Of a DNA stretch of 49,601 nucleotides, positions 27,307-39,300 are shown in pieces. Origin of the DNA: Phoronis australis (taxonomy: Eukaryota; Phoronida; Phoronidae); assembly GCA_002633005.1 (NCBI GenBank), contig NMRA01000278.1, positions 58,843-108,443 of the forward strand, given 5' to 3'. The notes under the pieces were generated by a model. That model made no database searches. It was given only the letters and a program-made list of their open reading frames with translations, and was not told the DNA's origin. Position 1 is the first letter of the stretch. Each line of letters opens with the position of its first letter. The position numbers and the translations under genes are program-made.

Positions 27307-30300
27307 ATGAATTTACTTAACGAGGACACAGTGCAACTCACACAATACATGTTTTAACAAAGTGCTAATACATCATGGTTCTCAAAGATTATAAAATCAT
27401 CTCATTTATGGTTCGATATTTTCACCGGACTTCCCATACATCTGTAATGGACAGCGAGTGCTAATTCAAAGGATTTGAAGGGGTTCCCAAGATCAGCCTT
27501 AAAGATATTGGAGAAACGTATTGACAGCTATGGATGCAGAGTAGGTTGGGATTTAAAATATTGTTTAGACGTGCTCCAACTTCAAAAATCGATTATATCT
27601 GAACTATCAGCAAGCACGGTAATGTTTGTAAATACAACTAAGTATATGCTTCTGTAGTTCAGTTGCCGCGAAAAACTGAATTCAGGTTGTAATATTTTAC
27701 TTGCGACTTACATCTAAATGTGAGGATACCCACCTTGTTATCATTTTGTCTCTTGTTGAAAACTTTCCTTTTCAAAGAACTGGGGATCGTTCCACAATGA
27801 TGAGGAAATTAAAATATGCGTTATGTTGAACTCTGAGGGCAGGCATTTTTTGAGAACTAGCGACTAGTTGGCTATGATTGCGGTCACCGAATCATTAGAA
27901 TAGTTGGTAATGGACATACAAAACACGAAACAATTTAATGTGGAATGGGTCCCGATATTCTAAAAAGAACACAGTAATTTAACTGAGTGATTTGAAGTAG
28001 GTTTTATTGAGAGTGGGTTGTATGGAACAAAAACTGCCAACGTCGAAGTCAGCGATGTTTAATTTGTGCTTTTTATGCGATGTAGTAAAAGGGTTAATAT
28101 ACCCTTATGTGCCTACAACCACGTGTAAGTAAGGTGGTCGGTAGGCAGAACCCGTCGGGATCAGAAACTTAGGTCTTGCTTCTTTTGTGTGGAGCATTAG
28201 CGATGACTCCAAGGCAATAAAACACTCTCTGAAATAAGTCAAATTATCGTGGACTAAAACGGGTTTTTTGATCAAATTGACTTTCAAAATTGAAAACTTT
28301 GTTATTGTCGTTTTGTTTCCGAAAAAACGTGATACACATTAGCCAAAATACGATGTCATTGTTTCGGTTGTGCTTACAAATGGAATTGTGCTTATTGTAA
28401 TACCGGTTACACAATTAATGTATGACCTGTGAGCGCTAACAAAAGATTGAAAGGGCGCTTTAAGAATAAAATCTTTTTACCTGATCCTAGAAACTCCCTT
28501 CATCTGGAGTTGAAACTGTACGGGGTACATCTTTTACTATACCAAAAAACTTCTCATGTTCAAAAACAGTGAAAAGCACTTAGGGACACATCTATAAACA
28601 AGAGCTGGCACATTTGATTGAATTTCATTAAAATAATCCGAGAAAGAAGGCGTTAAGTGTGTGAACCGTTTTTCTCCGTGTCACAAATACCATCCAAACT
28701 CATGAAATATGACGTCGCTTTCGTAAAATGTAACTACCGCACATTTCTCGCATGTGCATTCGACGTAAATTGTAACAGTAACATATAATGTAACAACTTG
28801 TTAAACTTTAGGAGATGCCTAGCGACGTAAAATGTAACAATGGCGATCAGTTGTTTCATTTTACGGGGTATCAGTGCTACTTCAGAATTAACCCAAAAAC
28901 TAATAATAATTTTATTGACGAGTAGTTCTGTTAAGTGCATCAATTTCCTCCTCACAAGTTGCGTGCCATGTATGCAGTAGTACAACACATTTTGCTTCAA
29001 GCTTGGTCACCTTTCAGTTTAGGCCCATTGTAGTACAGACGACTTCACAACCCGATTATTCGCGTTCCGCCTGTAGCTGCGCCCTTCAACGGACATAAAG
29101 CAACGGCGACGATTTTGGATATACGCTATCTGAACTATAGCTAGGATCAATAATGCGGTGGAATTCGAAACTTGAAACGACAATTGGAACATTTTATACT
29201 CACTGTTGCAACTATAAAGAATGTTAATTTCCTTGATGTCAAAGAAGGACAACGTCTTGTATTTTACAATGCCCATCAAATCATCATTCGTGGGATCGTG
29301 CGCAAAGATCGTTTGCCGTTGCTTGGTCGTGTTCGGGTCCACTATCCCAAAGGCCTGTGTTATATCAAATATGCGAATTTTGACTTATTGATGTATTAAT
29401 ATGGAGTATGACGCTGCAGGAACATTGTAGGCGATTCTTCCAATACAAGGCCAACATAATTTATCGTCAGGAAGTCAACATCAAAGAAACATCTACAAAA
29501 ATGCTCTGAACGGGTAAACACACAAAACTATGATGTCAGCAGTTCAAATCGAGCCACAAAGAAACAAACGTACTTTTTTCAGTTTCTTGGAATAATGAAG
29601 GTCAAAAACGGTACACTTATTTATGAGTAGTTTATTAATGACTGATACTGTACCTTAAGACACGATAAGTTAACGTTACGTTAAATGATACAATGTATAA
29701 GTTTCAGTTTGGAGTATTGTTTTTTACAATGTTTTGAGATGACTCGCGAGATTTGGACCCTATCAAAATGTCCACGGAATCATGACTTCACGTAAAACAG
29801 GGATGGGTTAACTCCTTGGATCGTTTCAGTAAATAGGTACAGGAAGCAATGAGACTGTCTGCATGTATAGATCAACGAATATCGTTTCATGATTAACACA
29901 GGCTTGTGATGACGTCATCAACATGCTCGGGTGGAAGCAAAAGAAAATTAAACTTTTTTACGAATGACGTTTTTCTACTGACTAGGAAAACAGCAAGTTG
30001 CCGCATGTGAACGATGATCGGCTTTTTCGTATCACTCAACCACAATTTGAGGATCATCGTAAACGCAATTTTGTGTAGCTGATAGGAACCGGAGAAATTA
30101 GTCCGAATCTGCTCGTGAAAACGCCCATTAGGATCAGAGAAAACAGGAGTTCAGCGACAAATGGTGATGACTTCTGGGAGCAGGGTATTGGTCAAGACGG
30201 GGGAGAAGTAGAGGTGCACTGTGAGTAATTCATGGCGTCTGAGAATCAAACTGCTGTGAAAGCGAGTGTGAACCGTGACGTGACCCCTTATGGATTTTGC

Positions 30301-33300
30301 CTTACCCTTTTAGAGTAATGCATTACACTCGCGGTGTCATACGGTATTTCCGTGGAAACTGAACCGTCCGAAATCTTTTCAAAGGCAAACCTATGTGATG
30401 GTTCAACGTTGTTCATCTCAACTCTGATGTACTTGTCTCTGTCCGGTCTCGAGTGCTCATGATGCAGTCCCATTGCGTGACCCAGCTCATGGAGGTAAAG
30501 TCCAAACTAACGAATCAGTAAGGGAGAAACTTTTGATCAATACATAAACACAAGGGCGGAGTTAGGCTGGGGTACCCGCGGTAAATGTAGACAGTATATA
30601 TCAAAATAATCTCATACGGTGGATAAGCTTCATAAAGAACCGTATCGCGCTGGGACGGCGGTTCACACTTTTCCGGTGAACTCGGCAGTGACATACAAGC
30701 CATGCTAAATACGAACTGGTAAATATCGGTTTCTTTAGAAAACGAGGCTTGAACAGCACGAGAAATTCCTTACATTCCGTGTACGTACATGTAGTCTGCC
30801 AATAGGCCTTTCTCAAAATTTATGCATAACTCACATTCCCGGCAGTCCCAGAAAGAGGCTAGTACTGGTAAGTCTAAACGAAGCTGTCTGTTTACAGTGA
30901 ATCTTTATAGCATAAACAATGGCACACAGCTGTGTAGATGCACAAATAACGAAAGAAGAAACAAAGTATTGTTATTTCATCAATTTCATACTGACTAAGA
31001 ATTAATAAGAGGTGCTAGTGAAGATTCATCGACACAGTGTGTTAACTTTGCAAGTAAATTATGACACAATCTCGATATCAGCTTTAGTCAACTTTAGTGC
31101 ATCACCAGGGGCTGTGATGCTTGAATGTCTTGGAACGTTCAAGCACATCATTTCCTAGTAGCATCTGGAACTCCCCCCTAAGTAAAACCTAATTTTAAAT
31201 GAATATTTTCTGGAATTTAAAGAAAATAGCAAACCTTGAATGTTCTACAGATTTCTCAAAACCTGTTCCTGGTTCTTCCTTTGCCCTGCCCCCCAACTCA
31301 AAATCCTGGATCCGCCCCTGAAAAAAGCCATATAGCAGCCAATATGTCGACATTCATATACAATGCCGATAGTACACCGATCTGGAAGGATACCCTCCAG
31401 CTACAATGGTGTTTCTTAAATGTTTCCTACTATAGCGCACTGTATGGCCTTCAATTGTAGGAGCTCCTGATTGTTAAAACTCACGTGACCTCAGTAGACT
31501 TACAAATCGGCAACCCTCTTCGGACAAGCCAATATACTGAGGACTCCGTTTGACAAATCCGTGCGCCGACACGCATCCATCTATGCCACTGCGAATATGA
31601 GTGAAGTACTTATCACTTGGCGTCTTCGGCTTGAATTTGAAGCATGTGTACGCTTCCCATTCGCTCATTGCCATTCGGAGAATTTTCGCGTCGTCCCGAT
31701 CAGCTTAAAGAAACAATGTTTCATGGTGGAACTGAGTTTGCATAAAGGAAATTTCCTAAGGTATAATGCGTCAAATTAGGTAACAAATAAGAATGGTGTG
31801 AACCGAACGCCTCGTGCAGGCCACGTACAGCGTATTACAAAGACGACTTCAATGTGCACACATTTTTGTAACCCCTGAAAGGGAGAAAGAAGAAGTGTCA
31901 ACGAATAGTTTTTTTTGGAACGAGAAACTTTTGTCACCAACGGTTTTTATTCTGGAGTCTATAAAAGGACCATTTTTGCAATTGATGCCATGTCATTTAA
32001 AATTTCAAAAACTAATAGAGAGTAGGAGTCTCCAGAAAAATATACTTTTGGAAAATTCGTGAATAACAAGACTTTTCAGTATCTTCGTGGGATGTTCTAT
32101 TAAGAGAGCAAATTTTCAAGTGCATTATATTAAATGGACCTCCTTAGAGAAAGGTATGGGCTAAATGATCATTTTTTCTAAAAGGTTCTGTCGTTTAGAT
32201 TTGTTTTTCTTTTATCTACTATTCCGGGTCCTGTGGCTGTGCCCATTGACACGCGTTCAGCTTGCCAACCCAGCTAGCTGCATGACGACTATCGCTTTTA
32301 CATGCTAAATCTATTTAAAAGACAGCTAGAAATCGCTGTGTGTTCACAAAGACTCCGAATTTTTATGTTCGCCCGGTTATTTCTTCCTGTCATTTCATCA
32401 CGAAACTCTCGCAGCTAACCACCGAACAGTACATGCAAAACTTGAGAGACAAACGAACCTCATCTTGCCGTTACAGTCCTCTATGTGCAAAGCAATTGTC
32501 AAAGATTGACTTTGTGTTTGTTTAAATGGTAGCTATACTTTGAGACTGTGCGTAGATGGAGAGTGAATAATGAAATCCAGTAATTAATTTATTATATGAT
32601 AACCACTAATTAGACAAGTTAAACCTGTTGTTAATTAAGTAATCAACTACAAAGAGTAACTACGATAGTGCCCTCTTTAAAGATTACTTCAAACGATCAA
32701 CCAAAATAATCAAATATCTTATCTGCTATCCAAGCTAGGACTTTCCATTAGTTGGATGTTTGTCCTGTTGGTGAATCTTTGAACTACACACACTGTATTA
32801 CGACAGTGCACTTGCTGGTCACCGTCTCTGGTGATGCAACACTTTCAGGCAGTTTTTTCTACCCCCCATTCTTCTTGCTGGTCACAGTCTCTGGTGACAC
32901 AACACTTCAGGCATTATCTTACTACCCACGATGCAAGTGACAAGCTCTTAGTTAACTTCCTGTTCGTTAATCCTTGCCCTTGCCAAGATCTCCTCTAGAA
33001 TCTTCCACGAGATGGCTCTGTTGTACAATTTCCTCTGTACACTGCAGCAAGTCTTTATGCTTCAACTGCTATAGCTCATCTGAATATCTATTTGGTTTTA
33101 GCTCATATTATAATATGCTTCTTACTTAATGATTAACTAGTAAAAACCACATGATCTTATCAAATCATATCATTGGCTGTTACGATTTGTTCTCAGAAAT
33201 TTCTAGAACCAAAGTTGTAAACACCATCTAAAAATAGATTTTGCCGTTAAAACACTTGTCAACAAGTTTGATTTAAAAGTACATATGCACAAATTTTGGG

Positions 33301-36300
33301 AAACTTAAAAAGGATCTTTTCTTGCTAATTACTTGATCAATTTTTATCCTGACAACAATCTTAAAAATGACATGTTATTGCGTCATCATCAGGTTTTTGT
33401 AACTGAGAAAGATAGTCAGAAGAGTCAAGGCCGAACCTAGGTTTGCTGGAAATGGTTTTGTTCATTGCTGTTCTATGTAGACTATGATTCAGGAGGATGA
33501 CAGTTTGTAACCTTTGAGAAATATGCAAATTAAGACCGCCAGTGTGCAAAGTTCTGGTTTTGCTTACAAGCTTCTTAACAAGTACTTTACACAGATGCCA
33601 TGTTTCCATCTATGTTTTCATGATGCAAATTAAAACCGCCATTATTTAAGATTTTTGGAGATTCTATGGTAAGTGGTACAGATGTATTTGGATCTGTTCC
33701 TTGTCTTTGTAATAAACAAGAAGCACAAATGCACCTGAGCCATCTTAAACGACAGAGAGTCTGCTGGCTCCACGTGTACATTTCACTGAGTGCCGCACAA
33801 TAATGATATCGGCTTCTTCGTGGTATGTCTGCATGACATACCTACTGTCAGTACCCTCGTTTGATGTTTGAAACGACACAATCCTTTCACAGTGATTGTC
33901 AGACTGTGTTTTAGTGCTTCTAGAGTGAAACTGTCAGCCCTTAGCTTGTTCATCACACATGGCTCTAGGTTTCTTTCCGTTCTCGCCTGAAGACAAAGTT
34001 ACTGTATGAGCAGGTAACTTTGTAGTTATGTGCAAGTGGTGGGCGAGGATAACATCAATTTCTTCCCAGTGACAGACTTGATGCTGAAGTCATGGTATCT
34101 GTCAGATATTTAAGATGGACACCACTCTCCTTCAGATATGAAGCAATACGTTTTTTCACATAGCTAACATAATCTTTTAGTGTACCATATGTTGGCTAAT
34201 GAAGTAAGAAATCATTCATCCAAGCCGGTCGTTGGCGTTCTCGAGCCGATCGTCCAGGGGCTGATGATTCTGCAACAGGATGGGGCTTGGATGTACTGGT
34301 GACAGGTGGAGGATCTTTAGTGGCCACGGCAGGTGCAGGTTTGCGTGGCTGGTCGCCTGCAAGTGGTGTGTCCATGAGGTTTTGTGTGCTCAGAAAGATT
34401 CTATGAAATCGTCATATATCGGTGTGGCAAGACGGTTTCGCGCAAATTCAGGGTGTCAATCCAGGTATCGTGGGAATATTGGTATAAAATCTTTTATAGT
34501 AGGACCAAGCAGGCATAGAGCTGCTGACAGTTTCGTATTTTTGTCTGGGGTGTTACGGTATTGTAGCACCGCTCGCTGAAACCATGTGTTGAGCTTGCCG
34601 GTAGGCCCAGTGCTGTCCGCAACGAGTCGCTTGACGGTTTTCATGGCAATGTCAGCTCGGCATTTGCTGTGGAGAAAGGTGACGGATGGAACACGATGGT
34701 GGACGTCCTATGATGAAAGGAGGTGGGAGGTCGCGGACGACGTGAATTCTGGAGCGCCATCAAATATGCCAAAAGTGACAAATCAGCAGCGTAAACAATC
34801 CACGAACCGTTGTGACCCCGAGTAGGCGGGCTAAACTATGGGCCAGTGGAGTAACATTCGAGGAGACCGAGGTTATGGATACCTTTATACGCAAAGAATT
34901 TGGCCCACACACACTGGAACGGGTTAACGGATAAAGTAGGTGGCGTTGAGGGGGGGCATGTAGCTGTGACGGCAACATCCACTTGCAATGGTGACAGCAT
35001 TGAAGTCTCTTGGCAAGGTCGTTGGTTATCCCCGGCCAGAAGCCCGAAGCCTCGGCTTAACCGGTCATAGAGGATATTCCTTGGTGGGTAAAGTGAAGCC
35101 AGTCCGAGATAATAAACCGTAACAAAGGAGAGATGACAAAGTGATCGGTCAATGCTTGAGAGAAATTCACAAAACTGGTGATCAGGCCGTAATGCTTGGG
35201 CCAAAGTTTCTCGTTTTTTGGGCATGCCATATTCGATGGCACAGAGGAGGGAACTCATTTATTCGTCACTACAGGTGGCCTCAATGGCATGTCCCATGTT
35301 ATACACTGAAGTGAGGTACGGGCACGTTTAGCTGCTCTGAGGAAATCACGGCCAATGTCATTATCAACGGAAGCTAGTACGTTTTCAGGGCGAGAAAGTT
35401 GTATCGATGTGCCAGTGGGATACATGGATAGAATATCTGCTGCTTTGTGGGGCATGCCTGGGATGTGAACGATTGTGAAGAGGTATCGTAAGATATTTTC
35501 TTTCAGGTTTCGTAGGCGGTATTAGGTATGTCCTCCAAAGCTCTGTCGGAAAAAACTTAACGAGTGGTTTGTGGTAGACGGCAATTGTCATCTGGTGGCA
35601 TCTCAACACGCAGAAGCGAGGTTTTTCTAAGGAGTCAGCAACGGCAAGGGCCTCGCATTGGATCAGGGCAAATCGGGTTCGGAAGAATGCATGAACCTAC
35701 TGCCGACGAGGGACACTTTCCAGCCGGATGGGCAACAAAACGGCGTTGTTTTAAACGGTGGTAGTGTTTCTGTAGTAACCAAAAACCTAGTACAGTCTTG
35801 GATCAATCAGTTGTCAGGCAAGTTGGTCTAGTCCTGTGAAAGATACGTACGCCTTCCTCTGTCTGATGAACAATGATGTACTTGGATTTAGCAAAGGGTT
35901 GCTCCGCCTGTTCACTCCAGACAAATGGAGCCCCTTTCTTCAAAAGCTGTCGGGAAGTCAATCTTTCGTAGGTCATGCTGATACTTGGTTCAGGAGGCCA
36001 AACCAGGAGCGCATGTAGGTAATGATTTTATTCGTGGGGGAATTCGAGTGTGCTGTTCAGGTATTGCCTTGATGGAGGAATATCGTCACGGGTGATTTCG
36101 AACCTGACGAACTCGGCAATGTCCTGACCGAATGCGATATTTTCAAGATTGAATACAATGGCGTTTCGACCATAGATGTCCTTCCTTGCGCATGCCTGAC
36201 GAAAGTCGTCTTCTAGGTTAGTTGCCCATAATAAAGTGTCTTCGACACATTTGGCATGGCTTGCAATGTCAGCTACAACTTCATCAAATCGGCGAGTATA

Positions 36301-39300
36301 AGCGTCGCCGGAAGCGGTGTAAGCTTGTGGGGCTGCGCAATATGTGTAGGGACCCCAATAGGATAATGAAAGTGGTGTAATGTCGATTTTAATTCCGATA
36401 ATTAGCTGTGAAATGCATGTATCCTGATGGACGAAAACAGTTGATTAAAGAATCGACAAAAATTGGCTAATAGGTGACGTTCTCTTTCATGGTCTCTTCC
36501 AAAGACTGTTTGGGGCCTATGCGTTCTCCGACTCCTCAAAGGTAACATATTGCGCCAGCAGCAGGCCAAAGGCAAGTTTATGCCGAGGCGCAACAGCTAT
36601 TTGAAGAAAACTTTATTTCAATGTCCTATATCCGAAATCCCTGTGTAGGCCGAATATAGCAATACGATATGGGAGCAAAGCAGCAATTAACAATAAAGCA
36701 ATACGAACACTTAACTTACTCCAAGAGAATTCTTCCACGGTATATGGCATGGTAGCGTCAGGCCATAGCGCTGGACCCTTGGTAGCGGATGCTCTTTTAA
36801 GCCTCCGTCTGTGGGACCTGAATATTAAATAATAGCTTGCTATCTGGCTTGGGTTTTTGACTCCTTCTCAATGCCAGGTGGCGTTGTGATTTTTGTTCCA
36901 TAAAACAAATTTCTAGTGAGTTTGTCAGATCAGGCAAGCCTTCGCGAAACCAATGACCGCATAAACGGAAAGGCATTTGTTTCTTGTGATTTTTTGTAAA
37001 AATACGGTTCATTGATTATCCCAGACGTATTTTTCAGGTTATATAATGGGTTCCCGTGATTTTATTAAATAGTCGTGCTTTACTCCGGAAGTGACGTTTA
37101 GCGGGCTAAGAATTTCCCGCCATCTGTTTTCATGTAGTTTGAATAACTGTCAAGTCAGTCGTTGTTGTGATAAGTTCAGTCATTGTTTGCGCTTGTTTAC
37201 GAATCAGTCAAGACGGTGCACAGTTTCTGTGTGCCGGGATGTGCTCATTATCGTCTGACGTGCACTTCGGGTATGCCAATACATCGCTTTCCGAAAGATG
37301 ACAGACTCTGCCGTACATGTACTTGGCTCGTTCGTGTGAAGAACGTAGCGTTACCCGTCCACGCAACGTACAAAGCAATGAATAATCACCGAATGTATGG
37401 CAAGCATATTGTGCCGTCCGATTACTAAAGAAATATCTACGCAGAACGTATCCTAGAGCGTGCACTTCCGGGAACTAACAGTGATTCGCCCTGTGCTGGT
37501 GGTTGTCTCCAGCCCAGAACCTGTTAGCAGCCCTGCAGAGATGTCGAGTAGTGAGAGTGACTGCAAGCTCAGTTCGACACACAGTGTGGAGGACAGTTCG
37601 TCGTCCAGTGAACGGGCTTGTGAGCCAAACTTTCATAAGTTTAGTGTGGACTTGACTAAATTATTGGAGCTATTTAGACGGTGCCAGGTGTGTTTAGCTG
37701 CTGGGTGTAAGGGGTTTGGATGCTGAAGTCAATGAAGTCGGCAAAACAGTGCACACCGTGCATTTGGACTAAGACTTCCCACTACGTCTGTCCTCAGTCT
37801 CTGCTTCATACATGTACCTCTCAGCAGCTGTCTGTTTGTATTCTGCCTCACTAAACTGGGACTCAAACTTATATCCAACCACTCACTGCTCGTGAAAAAA
37901 TCCTAGTCACCACGTCACTGTGCCTGTGATACGGGTTCCCATTTTGAGGCTTCTACAAACTAAACGATGCCTAAATCCAACGTAATTGAGTTTTCCAACA
38001 ACTTAGCTTGACGTAGAATACTCGTCGATGGGAACTGGTGATGACAAAGTTAGAAAAACGAGACGAAAACCAGAGTAGAAAAGATCCCCACAGTAAACTC
38101 AAACGCAGCAACAAAATGACGGGACTTTTTAAATTCTAAACGCCATTTCCTGAGTAGGGCACAACTAATTGATAAAATTATGGGAAACCGTATTGATTGA
38201 AACACATGTCTAGGATAATCAACGAACCGTATTTTGCTAAACATGACACTAAAAAAGGTTATCTTCTCCTTTAACTTTTACTTAATGAACGCTTCTTTTA
38301 CGAAATAGGTCGTGCGTAAATGTCTGCAAGTTTGGGACGACAAACTTGATTAAAGTACACCTCTAACCACATTAAACCAAAATGTAAAATAAATGAGGTA
38401 CTGCAACGTCTAGGAACCAAAAAATCATCTAATTGTTCTAAAGATAAAAGCATGATATTCGGTATAAGGGCACAGTGTACTTAACCATGTAAATTCGAAG
38501 AAAGTTAGGTACCATACGCTATGGTTACACTTCTTAGAAAATAAATCTGCCAAATAAGCTAGGGTTGGCGGCAGTTTTGGGATATGTACACTGCAAGAAG
38601 GTTCAATGGATCTGGTTTGCATATATATGACCATTATTCAGTTCACTAGTTCGACTTAAGATTTCGCTTTCTTGAAAATTGCAGAGTTGAAATACAGTTC
38701 AATGACTGCTATTATTTGACGTAGACCTCAAACAGCCCAAAGTTAGACTCCAGTGGTAGCTCGTGTCTCAAATGTTGGAAGGCAACTGATGGTGTGCGTC
38801 ATTTGACACTTTTTAGCCTGGTTTCCTCCGTGTTGGAGGTGAAAGGGGAAAAAATATGAGACTGTTTAAAATGTCTGTATCACTTTTGAGGCAAAAGCAT
38901 TCACAATTTTTATTTTACCCATGGTGTTTTCGACATAAAGGAAGGAAGGTGTCATTTCCTTTGTTGTGTGAACCGCGAGACAAAATACAATGAGTGTTTC
39001 AGTGCTGCTTGTCTTTATGGTATCGTTCTACATCTTGGATTCCTTACTTACAAGGTAGTACCTTTCATGCGACGAAATCGATCAGGATAAAGTAGTGCCA
39101 TCTGCTCAAGTGTCAATTTCATATCCAACTCGGCCAGAATGAAGTCTGATTCATCGCTAGTTTCAGCGTTTGCCAACGTGCCGTTTTTAACCCTTTCAAC
39201 TGCAATGGAAAAGCGAGCCCAGTGTGGCAGGGGGTATGATTGTGCAGTCATAATTCGATCTAAGATGAGCTTTGTTGTGGTAATTTCTTGCTTGTAACAA

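Larger units (their letters stand above)
22772..29203 (-). other. 6.4 kb intron between EGF-like and astacin exons
   Basis: Holds a microsatellite (27172-27309) and two copies of a palindromic dispersed element (26497-26605 and 28480-28870). The remainder shows short ORFs on both strands without family signatures. The block 26210-26270 is richer in CpG than its surroundings. Confidence 0.6.

Noticed and set aside
31790-31874. A fine acceptor (CTCCCTTTCAG) followed by an ORF containing TWPARGVRFTPF, reminiscent of the W-P-x-G start of mature astacins; candidate for the missing exon.
   Set aside because: The frame with TWPARG needs a phase 0 start, but the propeptide exon ends in phase 2. No phase 1 donor follows. 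In the phase 2 frame there is an early stop.
36402-36593. Minus ORF with basic stretch RRTHRPQTVFGRDHERER, considered as a retrotransposon Gag or nuclear protein.
   Set aside because: Lies at the 5' side of the Gypsy pol remnant and may be part of it, but no Gag or zinc-knuckle motif is present.
38050-38150. Open frame after CTACTCAG reading KWRLEFKKSRHF in the correct start phase for the missing exon.
   Set aside because: No astacin landmark (no G-x-(I/V)-P-Y) and no good phase 1 donor.
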